Position numbers and translations under genes: made by a program | Part shown: positions 1 to 6,050 of the stretch, in pieces | Layout: each line of letters starts with the position of its first letter | How positions within the stretch are numbered: the stretch's first letter is position 1 | Assembly (NCBI GenBank): GCA_018711775.1 | Contig: DVHV01000164.1 | Location: forward strand, 1-9,682 | Direction of reading: 5' to 3' | Source of the DNA: Candidatus Onthocola stercoravium | GTDB lineage: Bacteria > Bacillota_I > Bacilli_A > RF39 > UBA660 | DNA: 9,682 nucleotides | Notes under the pieces: model-generated | The model's input: the letters and a program-made list of their open reading frames with translations, nothing else | The model's database searches: none | Told to the model about the DNA's origin: nothing

Positions 1-915
1 AGTGATTTTGAAAAGGCTATTAATTCCCTTAGGATTACTAATCAATTTAGTATATTTATAACTGGTTCTAATAGTAAGATGACATTTTTAGAATTGTCTA
101 CAGATTTATCGGGAAGATATGTAAGTTTTAGAGTAAATCCATTATCATTTAAAGAAGTAGTAGAATTAACAAATACGAAAAAAGAAAATTATAAGAAGTT
201 ACTTTTAGATATTTTTGAATGGGGAACTTTGCCACAAAGATTTATGTTTGAAAATATTGCTTCAAGAGAAAATTATATTTTAGATGTATATGATTCGATC
301 TTACTTAAAGATGTTGTGGATAGATTGGGGATAACTGATATAACATCCTTTAACAAGATTTTGCAATATATTTTGGAAACTGAAACTAGAGAATTTTCTG
401 CTAATAATGTGCTTAAGTATTTAGAAGAAAATAATAATAAAATTGCTACAGATACTTTATATAAATATTTAGAAGCATTGTGTTCAACATTTATTGTAAA
501 TAGAGTTTATAGATATGATATAAAAGGTAAAAATGTTTTAAAGTCATTAAATAAATTTTATGCAACTGATTTAGGAGTAAAGAAAATTAAAACTAATAGC
601 AAGGAAATTAATTATTCACAGGCTTTTGAAAATGTAGTGTACAACGAACTTATTAATAAAGGATATGAAGTGTTTGTTGGTAAGACTACAAAAGGAGAAA
701 TAGATTTCATTGCTTCTAGAAGCAATGAAATAAAATATATTCAAGCTTGTTATGATTTATCTGATGAAAAAACCAGGAATAGAGAATTTAGTGCCTTTGA
801 TAGCATTGATGATAATTATCCTAAATATGTAATTTCAATGAATGATGAAGATTATTCACAAAAAGGTGTTAAATGTTTAAATATTTTTGATTTCTTATTA
901 GATGATGACTTTTAA
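1..915 (+). CDS. AAA-type ATPase with DUF4143 domain, 5'-truncated by window edge
   Basis: The reading frame is open from base 1 and continues through the ATG at 79, so the true start lies upstream; 79 is not a plausible start because codons 1-26 are already family sequence. About 304 residues are visible; the usual length is roughly 400-420, so the P-loop and Walker B part is missing. Seen: ITGSNSK (codons 20-26, the sensor-like segment), LSGRY (36-40), PLSFKE, a winged-helix-like middle (about 110-175), and a C-terminal PD-(D/E)XK-like fold with FENVVYNEL (about 209-217), GEIDF (232-236) and YIQACY. These are hallmarks of the large AAA_14/DUF4143 family, often linked to defence, toxin-antitoxin-like or mobile contexts but with no settled function. 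There is no visible operon partner; the next gene is convergent. Family assignment is firm, the role is unknown. Confidence 0.9.
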   Translation, partial: SDFEKAINSLRITNQFSIFITGSNSKMTFLELSTDLSGRYVSFRVNPLSFKEVVELTNTKKENYKKLLLDIFEWGTLPQRFMFENIASRENYILDVYDSILLKDVVDRLGITDITSFNKILQYILETETREFSANNVLKYLEENNNKIATDTLYKYLEALCSTFIVNRVYRYDIKGKNVLKSLNKFYATDLGVKKIKTNSKEINYSQAFENVVYNELINKGYEVFVGKTTKGEIDFIASRSNEIKYIQACYDLSDEKTRNREFSAFDSIDDNYPKYVISMNDEDYSQKGVKCLNIFDFLLDDDF

Positions 916-948
916 AAAAACATGACAAAATGTCATATATATGTTTTT
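914..948. terminator. Bidirectional hairpin terminator between convergent genes
   Basis: An outer stem AAAAACAT (916-923) pairs with ATGTTTTT (941-948), and an inner stem GACA/TGTC (924-927/931-934) closes on an AAA loop. The alternative hairpin ATGACA-AAA-TGTCAT (922-936) is also possible. A run of seven A (914-920) on one side and five T (944-948) on the other supplies a U-tract in both directions. It overlaps the stop codons of both flanking genes. Confidence 0.6.
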
Positions 949-1409
949 ATTATAGAGTATTTTTCTATTAGATTATCTAATTTGAATGTGGCATTGGCAC
1001 TTGATGGACTGGGAAGACAAAATATAGGAATTGTTGTTTTATAATTCTTAATTAAATTGTTATAAGCAGTTTTGCCGGTGCAAAAGATGGCTTGGATGTT
1101 GGCAATCTTTGTTATCATATTAATGTCATTTAATTCGTAGTTTTTGATTGAAGCATCACTTGATGCGTGTATATCACAAGATTTAAATACATCCCATAAG
1201 GCTATGTGATTATCATGTAAAAATTTAATTTTATCTTCTTTTGTTGCTAACTTGGTATTAAATAAATGTTCTAGGGTTGGCCAAAATCTATTGGATGGAT
1301 GAGCATAGTAAAATCCTACTTCTCGAGATTTAACACTAGGTATTGTTCCTAAAATTAAAATTTTAGAATGATTATCATATATTGGGGATAATTCATGAGT
1401 TACTAACAT
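933..1409 (-). CDS. DNA-deoxyinosine glycosylase (uracil-DNA glycosylase superfamily)
   Basis: A 158-residue protein of the UDG superfamily, DNA-deoxyinosine glycosylase (HDG/Mug-like) group, which excises deaminated bases such as hypoxanthine from DNA in the cytoplasm. Seen: motif 1 region ILGTIPSVKS (about 18-28), the signature YYAHPSNRFW (34-43) whose Asn40 is, from memory of this family, the key catalytic residue, ALWDV (70-74), and the C-terminal substrate loop LPSPSSANA (132-140). Length is normal for the family. I chose the ATG at 1409 rather than the in-frame GTG codons at 1421 and 1418, because GGTGA (1415-1419 read on minus) is then a correctly spaced ribosome binding site. Upstream is TGTTATAAT (1430-1438), an extended -10, facing the divergent bceAB promoter. 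The gene converges on the ATPase at 915. Confidence 0.9.
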   Translation of the reverse strand: MLVTHELSPIYDNHSKILILGTIPSVKSREVGFYYAHPSNRFWPTLEHLFNTKLATKEDKIKFLHDNHIALWDVFKSCDIHASSDASIKNYELNDINMITKIANIQAIFCTGKTAYNNLIKNYKTTIPIFCLPSPSSANATFKLDNLIEKYSIIKTYI

Positions 1410-1429
1410 TTTTTTCACCACTTTTAAGT

Positions 1430-1438
1430 ATTATAACA
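1430..1438 (-). promoter_or_regulatory. Extended -10 promoter of the glycosylase gene
   Basis: On the minus strand the sequence reads TGT-TATAAT, a perfect -10 with a TG extension. No convincing -35 stands 17 bases upstream (TGTAAA, 1453-1458). Its -10 overlaps the first half-site of the BceR-like box at 1434-1447, so binding there should hinder this promoter. Confidence 0.6.
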
Positions 1439-1447
1439 AAACTGTAA
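1434..1447 (+). promoter_or_regulatory. Candidate BceR binding box TnACA-N4-TGTAA
   Basis: The bases TAACA-AAAC-TGTAA fit exactly the consensus I recall for BceR-like regulators (TnACA-N4-TGTAA). The centre is about 42 bases upstream of the start point predicted from the -10 at 1471-1476. This is a class II activator position, over the place where the -35 should be. A second TTACA half-site lies at 1454-1458. That BceR encoded at 4352 binds here is inference. Confidence 0.55.
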
Positions 1448-1463
1448 TAATTTTTACAGTTTT
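1438..1463. repeat. Perfect 10-bp inverted repeat in divergent promoter region
   Basis: AAAACTGTAA (1438-1447) and TTACAGTTTT (1454-1463) are exact reverse complements separated by six bases (TAATTT). The dyad lies between the two divergent -10 boxes and shares its left arm with the BceR-like box. It is more likely a regulator binding site than a terminator, because no gene ends here. Confidence 0.7.
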
Positions 1464-1467
1464 TGTT

Positions 1468-1476
1468 TGCTATAAT
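1468..1476 (+). promoter_or_regulatory. Extended -10 promoter of the microprotein-bceAB operon
   Basis: TG-C-TATAAT is a perfect extended -10. The hexamer 17 bases upstream (TAATTT, 1448-1453) is a poor -35, which suits an activator-dependent promoter. The leader to the ATG at 1497 is only about 14 bases and carries the GGGAGGGA ribosome binding site at 1485-1492. Confidence 0.65.
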
Positions 1477-1496
1477 TTTAGTGAGGGAGGGATTTT

Positions 1497-1604
1497 ATGC
1501 TTTTGTTAATATCTATACCTTTTATAGCATTAGTAATTATGGTGGTGGGAAAAATAGTAAATATAAGGAGAAAGATAAATTATGAACGAAGTATTAAAAA
1601 TTGA
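1497..1604 (+). CDS. 35-residue membrane microprotein ahead of bceA
   Basis: An ATG with a very strong ribosome binding site (GGGAGGGA, 1485-1492, GGAGG six bases before the start) opens a 35-codon frame ending in TGA at 1602-1604. The peptide has a hydrophobic N-terminal half (MLLLISIPFIALVIMVVG, residues 1-18), long enough for one membrane helix. A strongly basic tail follows (KIVNIRRKINYERSIKN, 19-35), predicted cytoplasmic with N-out/C-in topology. It is the first cistron after the bceAB promoter and its end overlaps the bceA start by 23 bases in another frame, suggesting translational coupling. I do not recognise the family. It could be a small subunit or modulator of BceAB or BceS, or merely a leader ORF that sets bceA translation. 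The dedicated Shine-Dalgarno and membrane-plus-basic composition favour a real product. Confidence 0.6.
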   Translation: MLLLISIPFIALVIMVVGKIVNIRRKINYERSIKN

Positions 1605-2349
1605 ACATTTAAAAAAGTATTATGGTAATAGTAATAATATTACGAAGGCTGTCGATGATATAACATTTAATATTAAAGAAGGGGAGTTTGTTGCCATTAT
1701 GGGAGCGAGCGGATCGGGTAAGACAACACTTCTTAATACGATAGCAACAATTGATAATGTTACAAGTGGACATATTTATGTCGGAGGAATTGATATTACA
1801 ACGTTAAAAGAAAAAGATGTGGCTAATTTTCGGAAGGATAATTTAGGATTTGTTTTTCAAGATTTTAATTTATTAGATACATTATCGATTGGAGAAAATA
1901 TTGCGATGTCTTTAGTTATTAATGGGGAAAATCCGGAGGCTGTCGATAAAAAAGTAAATGATATTGCAAAAAAGTTAGGAATCGAAAGTATTTTAGAGAA
2001 ATTTCCTTATGAAGTAAGTGGAGGTCAAAAGCAAAGAGCAGCATGTGCTAGGGCCTTAATAAATAAACCAAAATTGATACTTGCTGATGAACCAACAGGA
2101 GCATTAGATTCGAAGTCTTCGAGAATGCTATTAGAGACAATGGAAGAGATGAATGAAAAACTTAATGCTACGATTATGATGGTTACCCATGATGCATTTA
2201 GTGCTAGTTTTTGTGAAAGAATACTATTCTTAAAAGATGGTAAGATATTTAATGAAATATATAAAGGTGATAAAACTAGAAAAGAATTTTTTAATGAAAT
2301 ACTTGATGTACTTACATTACTGGGAGGAGACTTAAGTGATGTTAAGTAA
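1582..2349 (+). CDS. bceA: BceA-type ABC transporter ATP-binding protein
   Basis: This 255-residue cytoplasmic ATPase powers a BceAB-type transporter, which frees lipid II-cycle intermediates from antimicrobial peptides such as bacitracin and signals to the BceS kinase. Seen: Walker A GASGSGKT (41-48), Q-loop VFQDF (Gln93), signature VSGGQ (145-149), Walker B LILADE (165-170), D-loop ALDS (174-177) and switch His203. The C-terminus after FLKDGKIFNEIYKGD, with REFF-like KEFFNEILDVLTLLGG, is typical of the BceA/PsdA subgroup rather than generic LolD/MacB ATPases. The ribosome binding site AAGGAG (1565-1570) lies 11 bases before the ATG, inside the preceding microprotein gene. The end overlaps bceB by 11 bases. 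No key residue is missing. The exact peptide substrate cannot be told from sequence. Confidence 0.95.
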   Translation: MNEVLKIEHLKKYYGNSNNITKAVDDITFNIKEGEFVAIMGASGSGKTTLLNTIATIDNVTSGHIYVGGIDITTLKEKDVANFRKDNLGFVFQDFNLLDTLSIGENIAMSLVINGENPEAVDKKVNDIAKKLGIESILEKFPYEVSGGQKQRAACARALINKPKLILADEPTGALDSKSSRMLLETMEEMNEKLNATIMMVTHDAFSASFCERILFLKDGKIFNEIYKGDKTRKEFFNEILDVLTLLGGDLSDVK

Positions 2350-4303
2350 GTTAGCAGTTAGGAATGCTAAGAGAAGTATTAAAGATTATATTATTTATTT
2401 AATTACGGTTACTTTAGCATTCTCTTTTATATTTGCTTTTAATTTGATAAGTGATGCTAAATCTATTGTTGAATTATCTAGTATGATGCAAAACTTTAAA
2501 CTAGCTATGTATTTTGTCAATGCATTTATAATACTTGTTATATGTTTTTTAATTAACTATACGACAAAATTTATGTTTCAAAAACGAAGTAAGGAATTTG
2601 GAACATATATGTTATTGGGTATACAAAAGAAAAAAATTGCTAGAATGTTTACTTTAGAAAGTTTAATATTAGGTTTTATTTCCTTAATTATTTCTTTTGG
2701 TATTGGATATGTTCTTAATATAATAATGACTTATATTATAATGAATATATTTGATGCTCCGTTTAGTGTAGATATAACGTTCAGTTGGAAGGCTGTTTTA
2801 TTATCATTCTTATATTTTGCTATTATTTATTTGATTGTTTTATTCTTTCTTAGAAGAAGAATAAAAAAGATGAAGATTCATGATTTGTTATATTATGAAA
2901 AACAAAATGAGAAAACAAGTAAATTAAAAAAATATCGAGGATTAATTTTTATTGTAGCAATATTTTTAGGAATTGTAGCAATAGATACTTTTGATAGAGA
3001 GTTTAGAGCAGTGGAAGTTAATCCATCGTTTGGAACAATAATGCTTTGTTTAATATTAATAATTATTAGTATTTATGGGGTAATTTATAGTCTAGGAGAT
3101 TTCATCCTTAGTTTTGTTCTCAACAATAAAAAAATAAAATATAGAGGTAATAATTTGTTTGTGGCGAGAACTTTTTCTTCTAAGGTTAGGTCGATGAGTT
3201 TTACGCTCGGGACACTTACAGTTCTTATTACACTTACACTCATATGTTTAAATTTATCAGGATTATTTAAAGGAATGTTTGAGTATCAGATAAATACTTA
3301 TGCGCCATATGATATAGTAATTGCAGATGATGAAGAAAAATTTGGAGAATATATAGATTTAGTTGATGGTGAATATACAATAAAAGAAAGTATATTTTAT
3401 AATACTTATAAGAATACTAATAATGCCGTTAAGAAGGTGATAGATAGTGAACTTAATGGTTGGAGAGATTTTGATCAATTAATTAAATTAAGTGATTATA
3501 ATAAGTTATTAGAAATGCGAGGAATGGAAGCTGTTACTTTAGAAAATAATGAATATATCTTACACGTTAGTAGAGGTTATGAAGGATTTAAAAATAATCG
3601 GGAGCTAGAAAGTATAACTTTGGATAATGGAATAGAATTGCAACAAAAGTTATTTACATCGTATAAATATACAACTTCATGGGCATATGGAGGAGGATAT
3701 GTAGTTGTTGTACCTGATTATGCAGTAGAAAATTTGGATGTTGTGGAAAACCATTTGGTTATCAACACAGAAGAAGAAACTACGGAAAAGTTTGCTCAAA
3801 AATTAGTTGGGTTTGCAGAACCAGATTTTTGTGAAGAAGATGAATACGGTTATATGGTATGTTATAGTTTATCTAGTATAACTGTAAGAGGTCAAGAAGT
3901 AGCTAATAATAATGGACTGATGACTATTTGTCTATTTGTTTGTTATTATATTGCGATAATATTTACAACAATCGTTGGGACAATTTTGGCAATTCAATCT
4001 TTAAGTGATGCGACAAAATATAAATATCGTTATCAAGTATTAAATAAATTAGGTGTTGATAAGAGAAAACTTAATAAGACAATATTTAAACAACTTAGTA
4101 TATTCTTTATATTCCCAGTTATTTATCCAATTATAGTAAGTTTTTTTACAATAAATTCTTTAAATAGAGTATTTAAGATTGCTTTAGTTAGTGATACGAC
4201 ATACTTAAGTTATTTTGGAATAAGTTTAGTGTTATTCTTTGGGATATATTTAATATATTTTATTGCAACTTATTTTGGATATAAGAAAAATATTAGTGAT
4301 TAG
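2339..4303 (+). CDS. bceB: BceB-type ABC transporter permease (FtsX-like)
   Basis: A 654-residue integral membrane permease with the BceB layout of ten helices: TM1-4 about 18-38, 57-78, 106-136 and 152-173, TM5-6 about 202-218 and 234-255, TM7 about 288-310, then a large extracellular domain (about 311-527), and TM8-10 about 528-554, 586-606 and 624-647. FtsX-like signatures include KEFGTYMLLGIQKKKIARMF after TM2 and YQVLNKLGVDKRKL after TM8. The extracellular domain is the substrate-sensing part in this family and here carries Cys498 and Cys508. Length matches the family. The ATG at 2339 is preferred; a GTG at 2336 is equally placed for AGGAG (2325-2329). The gene overlaps bceA by 11 bases and is followed by a short terminator before bceR. 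It would act in the membrane with BceA and the BceS kinase. Confidence 0.94.
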   Translation: MLSKLAVRNAKRSIKDYIIYLITVTLAFSFIFAFNLISDAKSIVELSSMMQNFKLAMYFVNAFIILVICFLINYTTKFMFQKRSKEFGTYMLLGIQKKKIARMFTLESLILGFISLIISFGIGYVLNIIMTYIIMNIFDAPFSVDITFSWKAVLLSFLYFAIIYLIVLFFLRRRIKKMKIHDLLYYEKQNEKTSKLKKYRGLIFIVAIFLGIVAIDTFDREFRAVEVNPSFGTIMLCLILIIISIYGVIYSLGDFILSFVLNNKKIKYRGNNLFVARTFSSKVRSMSFTLGTLTVLITLTLICLNLSGLFKGMFEYQINTYAPYDIVIADDEEKFGEYIDLVDGEYTIKESIFYNTYKNTNNAVKKVIDSELNGWRDFDQLIKLSDYNKLLEMRGMEAVTLENNEYILHVSRGYEGFKNNRELESITLDNGIELQQKLFTSYKYTTSWAYGGGYVVVVPDYAVENLDVVENHLVINTEEETTEKFAQKLVGFAEPDFCEEDEYGYMVCYSLSSITVRGQEVANNNGLMTICLFVCYYIAIIFTTIVGTILAIQSLSDATKYKYRYQVLNKLGVDKRKLNKTIFKQLSIFFIFPVIYPIIVSFFTINSLNRVFKIALVSDTTYLSYFGISLVLFFGIYLIYFIATYFGYKKNISD

Positions 4304-4325
4304 AACTAGTTATGCTAGTTCTTTT
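4302..4325 (+). terminator. Short hairpin terminator between bceB and bceR
   Basis: AGAACTAG (4302-4309) and CTAGTTCT (4315-4322) form a perfect 8-bp stem with a TTATG loop, overlapping the bceB stop codon. Only a short T run follows (4323-4325, then CT), so termination is probably partial, allowing some read-through into bceRS. Confidence 0.65.
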
Positions 4326-4329
4326 CTAT

Positions 4330-4335
4330 TATAAT
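4330..4335 (+). promoter_or_regulatory. Candidate -10 box for bceRS
   Basis: A perfect TATAAT follows the terminator, 16 bases before the bceR ATG. No clear -35 is seen at 17 bases (TAGTTA at 4307-4312 is weak). The sequence is AT-rich enough for a chance hit; the placement between a terminator and a gene start is the main support. Confidence 0.4.
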
Positions 4336-4351
4336 AAGGGATGGTGGTTAT

Positions 4352-5005
4352 ATGAACATTTTAATTATTGAAGATGATTTGAAGATTAGAAGAGAATTAG
4401 ATACACTACTTGTAAGTAACGGTTATCAGGTATTGGCAATTACGGATTTTGAAAATATATTAGATGAGTTAAGAAATTATAAGTATGATTTGATATTACT
4501 TGATATTAATTTACCTGGAGTGGATGGATTTGAAATTGCTTCAATTGTGCGTAAGGAAAGTAATGTTCCAATAATATTTGTAACCAGTAGATCTAGTGAT
4601 GAAGATGAACTTAAAAGTATTATAACGGGTGGTAATGATTTTATAACAAAACCTTATAATAAACTCATTCTTTTAGAAAAGATTAAAAGAGCATTAAATA
4701 AAAGAGATAATAAGGAAATATTGGAGGTTAATGGGGTAATATTAGATCCTTATAAATCAGCAATTAGTTATAAGGGAGAAGAAATAGAATTAACTCGGAA
4801 TGAATTTAGAATTATTTATTACTTTTTTATAAATAAAGATAAAGTGCTTAGTAAGGAAGAATTAATTGAACATCTGTGGAATGATAAGTATTATTTGGAT
4901 GAATCGATTTTATTAGTAAATATCAATAGGTTGCGTAAGAAGTTAGAAGTAATTGGGGTAAAAGATTTTATTAAGACAGTGCGAGGAAAGGGTTATAGTT
5001 TATGA
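4352..5005 (+). CDS. bceR: BceR-type response regulator, OmpR/PhoB family
   Basis: A 217-residue cytoplasmic transcription factor, the partner of the kinase that follows. The receiver domain (1-115) shows acidic Asp8/Asp9, phosphoacceptor Asp51 in LILLDINLPGVDG, the switch Thr78 in IIFVTSR, and Lys100 in the FITKPY motif. A winged-helix OmpR-type DNA-binding domain follows (about 122-217), with LTRNEFRIIYYF, LSKEELIEHLW and the end TVRGKGYSL. All catalytic positions are present. The ribosome binding site GGTGG (4343-4347) lies four bases before the ATG. The TGA stop overlaps the bceS start as ATGA, the usual coupling of two-component genes. From its position next to bceAB it most likely activates the promoter at 1434-1476; the target assignment is inference. 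Confidence 0.94.
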   Translation: MNILIIEDDLKIRRELDTLLVSNGYQVLAITDFENILDELRNYKYDLILLDINLPGVDGFEIASIVRKESNVPIIFVTSRSSDEDELKSIITGGNDFITKPYNKLILLEKIKRALNKRDNKEILEVNGVILDPYKSAISYKGEEIELTRNEFRIIYYFFINKDKVLSKEELIEHLWNDKYYLDESILLVNINRLRKKLEVIGVKDFIKTVRGKGYSL

Positions 5006-6006
5006 TGGAATATATCGAAGAAAAGATTGGCATAATTATTTTTTTAGTCTTTTATTTATTATTTTTAGTTTTGTTTTTATGGCTTTTTCAAGTTCCGGGA
5101 TTGATAATTATAGTGTTTGCTTTGGTATATTTATTAGTATTTATAGGCTTTTTTGTAGTCAATTATTGGAAAGAAAAGAAAAACTACCAAAATATAGTGA
5201 TGGAAGTAGATAATCTAGATGAAAAATATTTAATTAGTGAAATTATAAGAAAACCTAAATCAATAGAAAATTTAGGATATTATTATGCTTTAAAAGAAGC
5301 ATGTAAAGCTATGAATGATAAAATAACGAATATTGATAATGAAAGAAAAGATTATCAGGAATATATTGAATCTTTTGCTCATGAAATTAAAACTCCGATT
5401 GCAGCTCTTTCTTTATATGCCGACAATAACAAGGATGAAGTTATAAAAGAAGAAATTAATAAGATTAATAATTGGGTAGAACAAGTATTGTTTTATGCGA
5501 GAAGTGAGAATCCAGAGAAAGATTATTTTGTAAAAAAACTAAATTTGGAAGAGGTAATACATGGAGTAATTTTAGATTATAAAGATACTTTATTAAAATT
5601 AAAAATATCTTTAAATATTCATGATTTAGAAAATGAGATTTTTACTGATGAAAAATGGCTTTCTTTTATAATTAGTCAGGTAATTCAAAATGCAATTAAA
5701 TATAGAAATAAGAATAATAATGAAATAGAAATATATAGTGAGAATAGTAAAAATATGGTAATGTTAGTTATTAAAGATAGAGGAATTGGTATTCTTGGTA
5801 GTGATTTACCTAGGGTATTTGAAAAAGGTTTTACAGGAAGTAATAGAAATAAGGAATATGCAACAGGCATGGGACTTTATCTATGTAAGAAGTTATGTGA
5901 TAAATTAAATTTAGATATAATTATAAATTCAGAAGTACAAAAGTATACGGAAGTAAGGATAAAATTACCTAAGAGTGATTATAATTTGAAAATTAGTAGT
6001 AGATAA
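5002..6006 (+). CDS. bceS: BceS-type intramembrane-sensing histidine kinase
   Basis: A 334-residue membrane kinase. Two closely spaced helices (about 9-29 and 33-54) are joined by only a few residues (QVPG), so there is no extracellular sensor. This is the defining feature of BceS-like kinases, which read the activity of the BceAB transporter. Then come a linker, the dimerisation/phosphoacceptor helix with H-box SFAHEIKTP (His127), and an HATPase_c domain with N-box SQVIQNAIKY (Asn230), G1 DRGIGI (259-264), F-box VFEKGFTG and G2 GMGLYL. All key residues are intact and the length is standard. It starts within the bceR stop (ATGA); a second in-frame ATG follows at 5005. It phosphorylates Asp51 of the upstream regulator. 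A chance antisense frame inside (5685-5870) is not a gene. Confidence 0.94.
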   Translation: MMEYIEEKIGIIIFLVFYLLFLVLFLWLFQVPGLIIIVFALVYLLVFIGFFVVNYWKEKKNYQNIVMEVDNLDEKYLISEIIRKPKSIENLGYYYALKEACKAMNDKITNIDNERKDYQEYIESFAHEIKTPIAALSLYADNNKDEVIKEEINKINNWVEQVLFYARSENPEKDYFVKKLNLEEVIHGVILDYKDTLLKLKISLNIHDLENEIFTDEKWLSFIISQVIQNAIKYRNKNNNEIEIYSENSKNMVMLVIKDRGIGILGSDLPRVFEKGFTGSNRNKEYATGMGLYLCKKLCDKLNLDIIINSEVQKYTEVRIKLPKSDYNLKISSR

Positions 6007-6028
6007 TATTTCTTAAGTAGGATATAAT
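6000..6028 (+). promoter_or_regulatory. Candidate promoter for the 223-residue membrane protein
   Basis: TAGATA (6000-6005, 4 of 6 to TTGACA) and a perfect TATAAT (6023-6028) are separated by exactly 17 bases, straddling the end of bceS. The predicted start point near 6035 leaves a leader just long enough for the ribosome binding site at 6038-6045. Confidence 0.5.
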
Positions 6029-6050
6029 GTAGGTACAAGAGGTGATTATA

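Noticed and set aside
79..915. ATG at 79 as the start of a complete 278-residue gene
   Set aside because: The same frame is open to base 1 and codes for conserved family sequence (ITGSNSK and upstream), with no ribosome binding site before 79; the gene is cut by the window edge.
1410..1421. GTG at 1421 or 1418 as start of the glycosylase
   Set aside because: These codons are part of the GGTG ribosome binding site that serves the ATG at 1409; the extra residues (MVKK) are not needed by the family.
1438..1468. The dyad at 1438-1463 as a terminator
   Set aside because: Although T residues follow, no gene ends here; both flanking genes start here, so an operator is the simpler reading.
5685..5870. 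61-codon antisense open frame on the minus strand
   Set aside because: It lies wholly inside the conserved HATPase_c domain of bceS, has no ribosome binding site evidence, and its Leu/Ile/Phe/Ser-rich composition is what the complement of AT-rich coding sequence yields.
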